From Clostridiales bacterium (GTDB lineage: Bacteria; Bacillota; Clostridia; Oscillospirales; Oscillospiraceae), in NCBI GenBank assembly GCA_004556345.1, contig SFHQ01000012.1, positions 1-45,796 of the forward strand: a DNA stretch of 45,796 nt. The letters run 5' to 3'. Shown here in pieces: positions 7,902-14,047 of this stretch. Below the pieces are notes generated by a model. It saw only the letters and a list, made by a program, of their open reading frames with translations. It did not search any database and was not told where the DNA came from. A program made the position numbers and the translations under genes. How positions within the stretch are numbered: the stretch's first letter is position 1; every line of letters starts with the position of its first letter.

Positions 7902-8654
7902 TCAGGCCTCTTTCCGGTCAAACAGCAGATAGCCGCCGCAGCCAAAGACCAGGCCATAGCCCGCCAGCAGGCCGATCCGCGGTAGCAGAGACAGGAAGGG
8001 CAGCGTCACGCCGATCCACAGGTTGTGCCAGCGCAGATAGCCGGTAAAGACCAGGCCGCCCACGGACGGCATATAGGTCCCAAACACCACCAGGGCCACA
8101 TAGCACACCACGCACAGCAGCACGGTCAGGCTGGACCCCTTCACCAACTGGTTGATGAGCGCAAAGAAGAGGATCAGCACCGCCATGGGGATGAGGTCCA
8201 ACACGCAGGCAAAGAAGCTGGAAAAGATCCCCTCGATGCCGCCCCCCAGACAAACCTGGGAGAGCGTCGAGACGAGGTACAGCACGGCCAGATCAAAGGC
8301 GCACAGCACCCAGACCGCCGCCGCTTTGGAGAAAAAGAGCTTGGCCTTTCCCACGGGCCGCATGAGGGAGAAGCGAATGGTGTGGTCCACCTGCTCCCCC
8401 ACGTACAGGTCCCCCGCCGCCATGATCGCCATGAGCGGCAGGAAGATCAGCAGCACAAACGGCATGTTGGAGGACATCAGCCCGCCCAGGATCGCCTCAC
8501 GGGACACACCCCCGTCGGTCAGATAATTGACGATAAGTACCCGCAGGGCGCTGACCACGCAGATGGCGCTGGCGATGATGAGCAGCACCAGGTATTTCTT
8601 TCGTTTCCGGAGCTTAAACAGCTCGTTTTGTAAGCTGGCAGCAAATGCTTGCAT
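7902..8654 (-). CDS. ABC-2 type permease subunit (partner of the E-loop ATPase)
   Basis: The protein has 250 residues; the start MQAFAASLQNELFKLRKRKK is chosen because GGGGGAG lies just upstream. After a charged N-terminal helix there are six hydrophobic segments (for example YLVLLIIASAICVVSAL, MPFVLLIFLPLMAIMAAG and VLLCVVCYVALVVF), the arrangement of BcrB/LanE-G-like exporters. It follows the ATPase gene by 16 nt and is surely its membrane partner. Only one permease gene is present, so a homodimeric channel is likely, unlike LanEG, which uses two. Substrate unknown; antimicrobial peptide removal is inferred from the operon. Confidence 0.85.
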   Translation of the reverse strand: MQAFAASLQNELFKLRKRKKYLVLLIIASAICVVSALRVLIVNYLTDGGVSREAILGGLMSSNMPFVLLIFLPLMAIMAAGDLYVGEQVDHTIRFSLMRPVGKAKLFFSKAAAVWVLCAFDLAVLYLVSTLSQVCLGGGIEGIFSSFFACVLDLIPMAVLILFFALINQLVKGSSLTVLLCVVCYVALVVFGTYMPSVGGLVFTGYLRWHNLWIGVTLPFLSLLPRIGLLAGYGLVFGCGGYLLFDRKEA

Positions 8655-8670
8655 CAGAATCTCCCCCTTC

Positions 8671-9402
8671 TTACAGCACCACGGAGCCCTTTTTGTCCCG
8701 CACCTTCGCCAGGAAGTAATCTTCCAGGGAGGGGTGCAGGCGCAGGGCCTCCTCCTTGGTGTCGAAGGAGAGCATCTCCCCCTCGTACAGCACCAGGACC
8801 TTGTCACACATTTTTTCAATTTCAGAGGCCAGGTGGCTGGCGACCAAAAACGTCACGCCCTTCTCCTTCGCCAGCCGAATGATGATCTCCCGGATCTCGA
8901 CGGTGGCCTCGATGTCCAGGCCGTTGGTCGGCTCGTCCAAGATCATCAGCTCCGGCTCGGACAGCAGCGCCAGAGCAATGCCCATGCGCTGCTTCATGCC
9001 TAAGGAGAACTTGCCGCAGCGCTCTTTTTTATAGGGGGCCAGGCCCACGATGGTCAGCACCTGGTCCATGCGCTTCTCGTCCACCGCCGGGTAAAACCGG
9101 GCGGCCATGACCAGATGGTCCCAGGCGGTGAGGTTCTCATACAGGGCGGGCTGCTCGATGAGCGCCCCGACGTGCTTCAAGGAAGCCTCCCGGTCGGTGC
9201 TGGGGGCGCCGAAAACGGTGATGCTCCCCTCGCTGGGCTGGGAGAGGCCCGTGATGGACTTCATGATGGTGGTCTTGCCGGAGCCGTTGGGGCCGAGCAG
9301 GCCCACCACCTGGCCCCGCGCCACGGAAAAGCTGATGTTTTTGGCCCCCCGGCCGTTGTGATAAACCTTGGAAACATGGTCCAGGGAAAGAACGGTATCC
9401 AA
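8671..9402 (-). CDS. ABC transporter ATPase of the BcrA/LanF (immunity) type
   Basis: The protein has 243 residues with a TTG start (9402) after AAAGGAG; a longer ATG-initiated frame reaches into the upstream hairpin and lacks a ribosome site. Walker A GPNGSGKTT, signature FSLGMKQRMGIALAL, Walker B LMILDEPTNGLD and the switch His in VASHLASEIE are intact. At the Q-loop position the sequence reads GALIEQPALYENLT, where Glu aligns with the usual Gln. This 'E-loop' is known from lantibiotic self-protection ATPases such as NukF. That is the main reason to place the transporter in the peptide-immunity group rather than with general exporters. Confidence 0.9.
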   Translation of the reverse strand: MDTVLSLDHVSKVYHNGRGAKNISFSVARGQVVGLLGPNGSGKTTIMKSITGLSQPSEGSITVFGAPSTDREASLKHVGALIEQPALYENLTAWDHLVMAARFYPAVDEKRMDQVLTIVGLAPYKKERCGKFSLGMKQRMGIALALLSEPELMILDEPTNGLDIEATVEIREIIIRLAKEKGVTFLVASHLASEIEKMCDKVLVLYEGEMLSFDTKEEALRLHPSLEDYFLAKVRDKKGSVVL

Positions 9403-9442
9403 ACTGTCGCGCTCCTTTCTGTCAGGCGTTGCAGGCGGGACG

Positions 9443-9471
9443 ACCCCGGAGGCCCCATGGGCCTCCGGGGT
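9443..9471 (-). other. Strong 13-bp hairpin between operon genes 1 and 2
   Basis: ACCCCGGAGGCCC and GGGCCTCCGGGGT form a perfect 13-bp stem with a 3-nt loop. No T-run follows on the minus strand, so it is not a standard terminator. It lies between the anchored protein gene and the ABC ATPase and could stabilise the upstream transcript or reduce read-through, allowing unequal expression of the two parts of the operon. Confidence 0.6.
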
Positions 9472-9517
9472 GTACCCGTTGGGTTTCTGTTTGAGAGAGA
9501 ACTTCGGAAAAAGGTAC

Positions 9518-10753
9518 TCAGTCGTTGTCGCTGTAAACGACGTCCCCGCTATTTTCCGCGTCGGGTTCCGGCATCTTCGTGCGGTCCCCGGTGTCCAGCT
9601 TCTGGACGGTGGTGGTGCCATAGTTGGAAAGGGTGACGTCAGCGGTGACGACCAGCTCGTGGTTCTTGCCGTCCTGGTCGGTGGTGGTGAAGGTGGCGGT
9701 GAGGGTGTTGTTGGTCAGGTTGCCGTTTTTGTCCACGCCAAACTTGCACTGTGCAGTCTTCAGGACCATGTCCTGGCCAGTATAGCTGCTCAGCTCATCC
9801 TCGACCATCTTGGGGTTGGCCTTGGCGTAGGACTTATAGTCCTTGTAATAGACGGAAGTGCCATCGGTCTTCACGAAGACGATGCCGCCCTGCTTCTGGT
9901 CGAGCTGGTCATAGTACTGTCTCTCCCAGTCCTTCTCGCTCAGATACTCCACAATCTTCTGGATCTGCTTTTCGTTCTGGTCGCACCAGGCGTCGTAAGC
10001 CGCGCTGTCGGCGGTGTCGTCCTCCCGGAGGTAGCCGTTGCGGAACTCCTCAGAGAGCTTGTTGCCGCTGAGCTTCTCATAGGCGTTCAGCATAGACGCA
10101 CGATAGTCCTCATAGTAAACACCCCAGTCGGTGCCCTCGTCAGCAGTCATGGAGTAGGCGAAGAGGGACAGACCGGCGTTCACAAGAGAAGGCACCTGGT
10201 CCTTGCTGATCTCGATCTGGTACTGGGTCTTGTCGCCGTCCTTGCCCAGCTGGACAAAGTTGTTCTTCAGGTCGCCCATGACGGTGTCAGCGGCGATCTC
10301 CATGAAGTTGACCATCCGCTTGGACATCTCATCATCGGCGGAAACGCCCAGCAGGTTGTTGCTCAGGTTGTTGCTGTCCTCTGCCGTCTGGTCGTTGTCA
10401 TAGGTGTACTCGTTGTAGTACTTGCTGTCGGCGTTGAACCAGGTCTCAGTGTTGCCGATGATGGTGTCATACCGCTCTTCCTTTTGGCCGCCGAATTCGC
10501 TGCTGATGACATGGCTGGACTTGTTCTTGCCGTCGATGGCCATTTCTCCGGTCATGCTGACAAACTCTTTGCCGTCCAGGGTGGCCTTCATGCTGCCCTG
10601 CATGGTGACGTTATCGGTCTTGAGGGCCAGGGCCTTGACGGCTTCCTTGTAGGTGCTGTAGCCGCTCACGCTGCCAAAGGCAGCCCCGGCAGACACCGCC
10701 AGGATCAGCACGCCAGCCACCAGACATACGGTGATACGATTGCGCTTTTTCAT
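9518..10753 (-). CDS. Membrane-anchored secreted protein, first gene of the ABC/two-component operon
   Basis: The protein has 411 residues; AAGGAGGAATACACC precedes the ATG. An N-terminal KKR stretch and hydrophobic segment (about residues 8-28, without lipobox) act as signal anchor. The rest is predicted outside the cell: hydrophilic, rich in Asp, Asn, Lys and Thr, with repeated beta-strand-like stretches (TMQGSMKATLDGKEF, SMTGEMAIDGK) and no enzyme motif. The build recalls secreted binding proteins that probe for lipid-linked or peptide ligands, but no family is recognised. Position at the head of an operon with an immunity-type ABC pair and kinase suggests it acts as an external sensor or trap for the same threat. 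Confidence 0.75.
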   Translation of the reverse strand: MKKRNRITVCLVAGVLILAVSAGAAFGSVSGYSTYKEAVKALALKTDNVTMQGSMKATLDGKEFVSMTGEMAIDGKNKSSHVISSEFGGQKEERYDTIIGNTETWFNADSKYYNEYTYDNDQTAEDSNNLSNNLLGVSADDEMSKRMVNFMEIAADTVMGDLKNNFVQLGKDGDKTQYQIEISKDQVPSLVNAGLSLFAYSMTADEGTDWGVYYEDYRASMLNAYEKLSGNKLSEEFRNGYLREDDTADSAAYDAWCDQNEKQIQKIVEYLSEKDWERQYYDQLDQKQGGIVFVKTDGTSVYYKDYKSYAKANPKMVEDELSSYTGQDMVLKTAQCKFGVDKNGNLTNNTLTATFTTTDQDGKNHELVVTADVTLSNYGTTTVQKLDTGDRTKMPEPDAENSGDVVYSDND

Positions 10754-10804
10754 GGTGTATTCCTCCTTGTTGGGGTAAATGAACGTATCCTTCAGGATCT
10801 CCCG

Positions 10805-10829
10805 AAAAACCCGAACCCGGAACGGGTTT
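10805..10829 (-). promoter_or_regulatory. Terminator-like hairpin in the leader of the ABC/two-component operon
   Basis: On the minus strand, AACCCG pairs with either of two downstream CGGGTT-like copies, the second followed directly by TTTTT. It lies between the promoter at 10845 and the first start codon at 10753. That position would suit attenuation, though the T-run is short and the stem only 5-7 bp. Confidence 0.4.
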
Positions 10830-10844
10830 CTTTTTACAGTGCCT

Positions 10845-10853
10845 ATTATAACA
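10845..10853 (-). promoter_or_regulatory. Extended -10 promoter of the ABC/two-component operon
   Basis: On the minus strand, TGT followed by a perfect TATAAT. The -35 region at 17 nt is poor, which often means an activator is needed; a 16-bp palindrome sits just upstream. Confidence 0.55.
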
Positions 10854-10877
10854 GCGATTCCTGAAAAAAGAATGGGG

Positions 10878-10893
10878 AAAGTCTTAAGACTTT
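10878..10893. promoter_or_regulatory. Perfect 16-bp palindrome upstream of the operon promoter
   Basis: AAAGTCTTAAGACTTT, 27 nt upstream of the extended -10 element. A candidate binding site for a dimeric activator, perhaps the operon's own response regulator. OmpR-type proteins usually bind direct repeats, so another factor is possible. Confidence 0.45.
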
Positions 10894-10914
10894 ATTAAAA
10901 TGGTAGGCACGCCC

Positions 10915-11119
10915 AAAGCCTTCCCCGAGGGGGAAGGTGGGCCAGGCGTAAGCCTGGGTCGGATGAGGGCTACGTTGCAGAGAGAAGGCTTATCCGTAAA
11001 GAGGCAGAAGTGCAAGGACTTGCTTCTCCACGTTCTGCCTTAGTACACTACGGCTCAGTAGCAGCAGGTAGCCCTCATCCGTCCGCTGCGCGTCCACCTT
11101 CCCCCTCGGGGAAGGCTTT
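10915..11119. mobile_element. 205-bp palindromic MITE-like element
   Basis: The two ends are a perfect 26-bp inverted repeat (beginning AAAGCCTTCCCCGAGGGGG and ending at GGTGG). A second inverted block, CGGATGAGGGCTAC, lies about 20 bp further in on both sides. The centre contains further nested repeats (AGGCAGAA/TTCTGCCT and GAAGTGCAAG/CTTGCTTC), so the RNA could fold into one long hairpin. There is no open reading frame and no obvious target-site duplication. Elements with AGCCTTCCCC...GGATGAGG ends are abundant in Oscillospiraceae genomes and are treated as non-autonomous repeats. It separates hicB from the ABC/two-component operon promoter. Confidence 0.8.
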
Positions 11120-11152
11120 TAAAACGTTGTACAAATTAAAACGTACTACCGT

Positions 11153-11452
11153 TCAATTGATCTCTACTAGGTCATGCTCTATCAATCTTGCTTTTCCTAT
11201 GTCAATATCGTATAGTCGCCTGACAATTCCTCCGATATCTGGATCTACCTTCTCAATCTGGCTAGCCTCTGGGAGCACACGTCCGTCCTCTAGTTCATCT
11301 ATCAGCCAACCTTCGGCCGCATCTTTTGCCATACGAATTGCTTCTTCTAACGTAGCTCCCCCAGTGACACAACCAGGCAAATCAGGAATCTCTACAACAT
11401 AGTTTCCCGTTTCTTCATCCTGATAAAAACAAGCAGGATAAGAAAGTTTCAT
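11153..11452 (-). CDS. HicB-like antitoxin-family protein without a visible HicA
   Basis: The protein has 99 residues; the start MKLSYPACFYQDEETG is chosen because AGGAGGAG lies about 9 nt upstream. The N-terminal part is a classic HicB/UPF0150 fold: YPACFY.DEETGNYVVEIPDLPGC.T.G.TLEEA...A.EA....L. The last 30 residues (VRRLYDIDIGKARLIEHDLVEIN) are not a recognisable DNA-binding domain. HicB is normally next to the small mRNA-cleaving toxin HicA, but only 140 nt upstream and 33 nt downstream are free of other features and no HicA-like frame is seen. It is therefore either a solitary antitoxin or the remnant of a locus disrupted near the MITE. Confidence 0.8.
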   Translation of the reverse strand: MKLSYPACFYQDEETGNYVVEIPDLPGCVTGGATLEEAIRMAKDAAEGWLIDELEDGRVLPEASQIEKVDPDIGGIVRRLYDIDIGKARLIEHDLVEIN

Positions 11453-11551
11453 TGCACAACTCCTCCTAATATCAATACATTCTAATGCACGTTTCCTCCA
11501 CCCCTGCATAGTCTAAGGATAGGGAAAGCCGTCGCTTTCCCTGCCTCGAAC

Positions 11552-11583
11552 AAAAAACGTCCCGGCGAAGCCTCGCCGGGACG
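11552..11583 (-). terminator. Intrinsic terminator after degV (first copy)
   Basis: An 11-bp perfect stem (CGTCCCGGCGA / TCGCCGGGACG) followed by TTTTTT on the minus strand, 12 nt past the degV stop. Confidence 0.92.
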
Positions 11584-11594
11584 AAGAAAGACGA

Positions 11595-12446
11595 TCACCA
11601 AACTTTCGCACAAGCCACGCCCAAGGCCCCGTCGCCGATGTGGCAGCAGATGCTCAGGGGCAGGGAGATCAGCTCCACCAGCTGGTCGGGGAAGGCCGCC
11701 TGGACCTCCCGCTGCCAGGCCTTCCCCAGGTCGGGGTCCGCGCCGGAGTAGCCGGAGAAGACGGCCATTTTCATGCCCGCAAAGCGGGTGGCCAGGTCGT
11801 GGCGGAGGGCGTCCAAGAGGGTCTTTTTCGCCTGGAGCATCCCTCGGACTTTTTTATAGGCGTCCAATTTGCCGCCCTGGATCTGCAGCACGGGCTTGAT
11901 GTGCAGCACGGCGGCCATGGCCGCTCCGGCTGCCGTCACGCGGCCGCTTTTTTTGAGGTATTCCAAGGTGTTCACCGCAATGTAGATGCTGGAGGCATCT
12001 TTTTCCGCCTCTAAGATGCCCCGAACCTCCTGGGCCGTCTTGCCCTGGGCCAGCAGGGTCAGGGCGTTGCGGATGGACTGGGCCAGGGTGACAGAGATGC
12101 GGTGGTCATCCACCACCAACACCCGGCCGTCAAATTCCTGTGCCAGGGCCTTGGCGGTCTCACAGGAGCCGCTGAGCCCGGCCGTCATAGGAAAATGCAG
12201 GACCGCGTCGTGGGTCTCCAAGAGACTGGCCCACAGGGACGTGATGACCTCCGGCGAGGGCTGGGAGGTACTCACCTCGGCCTTGGCCTTGAGGTGTCGG
12301 AAGAAGAAGTCAGGGGTGCAGGTCTCCCCTTCGTAATACGTCGATCCGTCGATAAAAAAGGGCATCGGGATGAGGTAGATCCCCATTTCCCGTGCCATTT
12401 GGGCGGTGATGCCGCTGTTGGTGTCGGTAACGATGGCTGTTTTCAC
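11595..12446 (-). CDS. DegV family fatty-acid-binding protein (FakB type), first copy
   Basis: The protein has 283 residues, full length for the family, with a GTG start (12446) after GGGGAG. The family is known to bind a fatty acid and, as FakB, to present it to the kinase FakA, which makes acyl-phosphate for phospholipid synthesis. Family signatures include IVTDTNSGI at the N-terminus, TSQPSP (about residue 60), LEYLKKSGRV and HIGDGALGVA near the end, where family members more often have HxGPGALG. No fakA is in the window. It has its own promoter and terminator, so it is a single-gene unit. The protein shares little close sequence with the second DegV, so they probably prefer different fatty acids. 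Confidence 0.93.
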   Translation of the reverse strand: MKTAIVTDTNSGITAQMAREMGIYLIPMPFFIDGSTYYEGETCTPDFFFRHLKAKAEVSTSQPSPEVITSLWASLLETHDAVLHFPMTAGLSGSCETAKALAQEFDGRVLVVDDHRISVTLAQSIRNALTLLAQGKTAQEVRGILEAEKDASSIYIAVNTLEYLKKSGRVTAAGAAMAAVLHIKPVLQIQGGKLDAYKKVRGMLQAKKTLLDALRHDLATRFAGMKMAVFSGYSGADPDLGKAWQREVQAAFPDQLVELISLPLSICCHIGDGALGVACAKVW

Positions 12447-12508
12447 GGTGCTCTCCCCTTCCGCGCGGCATTCCCGCAGCAGATGTCATGCGCTTTGGTC
12501 GTTTTTTT

Positions 12509-12537
12509 AGCATATCATATCCACCCCAAATTAGCAA
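12509..12537 (-). promoter_or_regulatory. Promoter of the first degV gene
   Basis: On the minus strand, TTGCTA (12532-12537), 17-nt spacer and TATGCT (12509-12514) preceded by TGA (extended -10). It is divergent from the lysis cassette leader. Confidence 0.6.
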
Positions 12538-12566
12538 GAGATGTTTGCGTCCGGCGCGGTCGGTTT

Positions 12567-12615
12567 GTGCAATGGGGAGAAACCCATTTGGAGTTGCACG
12601 AACACGTGCAACTTC
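12567..12615 (+). promoter_or_regulatory. Leader with three mutually complementary GTGCAA/TTGCAC segments
   Basis: GTGCAA (12567-12572), GTTGCACG (12593-12600) and CGTGCAAC (12605-12612) lie in a row just before the first lysis gene. Segment 2 can pair with segment 1 (21-nt loop) or, more strongly, with segment 3: an 8-bp stem with a 4-nt loop, extendable to about 11 bp. A stretch of C residues follows. This could be a regulatory leader or a set of operator half-sites. No clear -35/-10 pair was found upstream. Confidence 0.45.
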
Positions 12616-12664
12616 CCCCCTGTCCCATTCCCAACGGATAAAGGGAGAAAGGAGGGAAACCACC

Positions 12665-12937
12665 ATGGAGCTGACCTGGCAAAGCATCCTCACCGCCGGC
12701 GGGGTGCTCTCGGCGCTGCTGTTGCTGCTGACCACCTACAACCGAGTGTACCGCTGGACCCTGCGCCAAAAGGAGCAGGACGAAGAACTGAAGGCCATCC
12801 GCAAGGAGAACACGCTGCTGACTTACGGCGTGCTGGCCTGCCTCAAAGGCATGGCCGAGCAGGGCTGCAACGGCCCGGTGCGGGAGGCCATCGACAAGAT
12901 CGAAAAAAGCTTGAACCTGCGGGCCCACGACCAGTGA
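12665..12937 (+). CDS. Small phage-type membrane protein (holin/anti-holin-like), lysis cassette gene 1
   Basis: The protein has 90 residues; GGAGGGAAACCACC precedes the ATG. One N-terminal membrane segment (about residues 8-25, ILTAGGVLSALLLLLTTY) is followed by a positively charged coiled-coil-like cytoplasmic part (RQKEQDEELKAIRKENTLLTYGVLACLKGM...) ending in IDKIEKSLN. This form, one TM plus coiled coil, is common for the small protein coded just before holin and endolysin in clostridial phages. It is the first gene of a three-gene unit, 34 nt before the next. Holin or holin-regulator role is inferred from position. Confidence 0.72.
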   Translation: MELTWQSILTAGGVLSALLLLLTTYNRVYRWTLRQKEQDEELKAIRKENTLLTYGVLACLKGMAEQGCNGPVREAIDKIEKSLNLRAHDQ

Positions 12938-12971
12938 ACCGCCCGAAAAACAGAGAGAGGAGAGGACCCAC

Positions 12972-13178
12972 ATGAAACAGCTCTTACAGCTGATCGACGT
13001 CAAGAGCCTCGTGACCTTGGCCATGACCGGGGCGATGATCGCCCTGCTTTTCGCCCCCGTTGATCCCAACCCGGAGGCCCAGAGCTTATTCTGCACCGCC
13101 TACGGGGCCATTATCACCTATTTCTTCACCAAGAGAACCCAGGACCAGAAAAATAACAACGAGGAGGAGCAGCCATGA
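12972..13178 (+). CDS. Phage holin-like protein, lysis cassette gene 2
   Basis: The protein has 68 residues, with AGAGAGGAGAGGA upstream. It has two hydrophobic segments (about residues 13-30, LVTLAMTGAMIALLFAPV; and 38-53, SLFCTAYGAIITYFFTK) with a short loop and a charged, Asn/Glu-rich C-terminal tail. This hairpin-like layout and size match small phage holins that open the membrane for the endolysin. Its stop overlaps the start of the peptidase gene (ATGA), so the two are translated together. Confidence 0.78.
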   Translation: MKQLLQLIDVKSLVTLAMTGAMIALLFAPVDPNPEAQSLFCTAYGAIITYFFTKRTQDQKNNNEEEQP

Positions 13179-13978
13179 ACCCCCGACCCGTCAGCTATCT
13201 CCAGACGGACCCCCGGTGGGGGTCCCTGGACTACTCGACCCGCGGCGAGAAGACCAACATCGCCGTCTCCGGCTGCGGGCCAACGGCCCTGGCCATGGTC
13301 CTGGCGACCTGGGTCGACCCCAAGATCACGCCCAAAAGCGAATGTGCCTGGGCCTTGGCCCACGGCTACAAGGCCCCGCATCAGGGGACCTATTATGGCT
13401 ATTTCGCCCCGGCGGCCAAACGCTTCGGCCTGACCTGCAAGATGCTCAACGGCGTGACCCTGTACGGCAAGCCCGACAGCCCCTACCACGCCCAGGCCAA
13501 AGCCGCCGTGGACCGGGGCGATCTCGTGATCGCCTGCATGGGGCGCGGGCTTTGGACGTCTTCCGGCCATTTCGTGTTGGTCTGGAACATCAGCGGCAAC
13601 GTCGTGTCGATCAACGACCCGGCCAGCACCCGCGCCGTCCGCACCCAGGGCGATTACAGTGTATTCAAGCGCCAAGTGAAGTATTATTTCGTGGTGCAGC
13701 GCCCGGCCGCCAAGCCCGCGCCCACCCCCAAGCCAAAGGAGGAGGAGGAAGACATGGACTTTGACAAGCTCTTCAAAGAACTGACCGACGCCCAGGCCTA
13801 CACGTTGTTGGAAAAGGCCCTGCGCCACGCCGCAAACCAAGCCGAGCCGGATTGGAGCGAAAAAGAAGGCCACTGGGCCAAGGCGGCCCAGACCGGCGTC
13901 ATGAACGGCGAAGGCCCGGAGCGCCCCGTCAAGCGCGACGAGCTGGCCGCCGTCCTGGGCCGCCTGGGGCTGCTGTAA
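13175..13978 (+). CDS. C39-like peptidase / endolysin, lysis cassette gene 3
   Basis: The protein has 267 residues; GAGGAGGAG precedes the ATG. The N-terminal about 180 residues are a papain-fold C39-like peptidase: catalytic Cys in SGCGPTALAMVL (about residue 35), His in SSGHFVLVWN (about 132) and the following SINDPAS. A Pro/Lys/Ala linker (AAKPAPTPKPKEEEEED) leads to an acidic segment and a C-terminal module, HWAKAAQTGVMNG...RDELAAVLGRLGLL. That module is SLH-like and often found at the end of clostridial phage lysins as a wall-binding unit. No signal peptide is present, so release depends on the holin-like partners. Peptidoglycan cross-link cleavage is inferred. Confidence 0.86.
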   Translation: MNPRPVSYLQTDPRWGSLDYSTRGEKTNIAVSGCGPTALAMVLATWVDPKITPKSECAWALAHGYKAPHQGTYYGYFAPAAKRFGLTCKMLNGVTLYGKPDSPYHAQAKAAVDRGDLVIACMGRGLWTSSGHFVLVWNISGNVVSINDPASTRAVRTQGDYSVFKRQVKYYFVVQRPAAKPAPTPKPKEEEEDMDFDKLFKELTDAQAYTLLEKALRHAANQAEPDWSEKEGHWAKAAQTGVMNGEGPERPVKRDELAAVLGRLGLL

Positions 13979-13998
13979 CAGGAAACGATCAACCACAC

Positions 13999-14038
13999 AA
14001 AAACTGCCGTCTCCCATCGCTGGGGACGGCAGTTTTTT
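13999..14038. terminator. Terminator between lysis cassette and second degV (usable from both sides)
   Basis: AAAAACTGCCGTC and GACGGCAGTTTTTT form a perfect 13-bp stem flanked by A-run and T-run, between two convergent genes. Confidence 0.92.
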
Positions 14039-14047
14039 ATGCGTTCT

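Noticed and set aside
11521..11542. Hairpin AGGGAAAGC-CGTC-GCTTTCCCT as a regulatory element of hicB
   Set aside because: It lies far upstream of the hicB ribosome site and directly beside the degV terminator; more likely a secondary termination or remnant repeat, so not listed separately.
11453..11594. hicA toxin gene upstream of hicB
   Set aside because: The 140 nt contain a degV terminator and a second hairpin; no frame resembles HicA.
12447..14047. Complete or degenerate prophage around the lysis genes
   Set aside because: Both sides are ordinary degV genes with their own promoters or terminators; no integrase, capsid, tail or repressor genes are visible.
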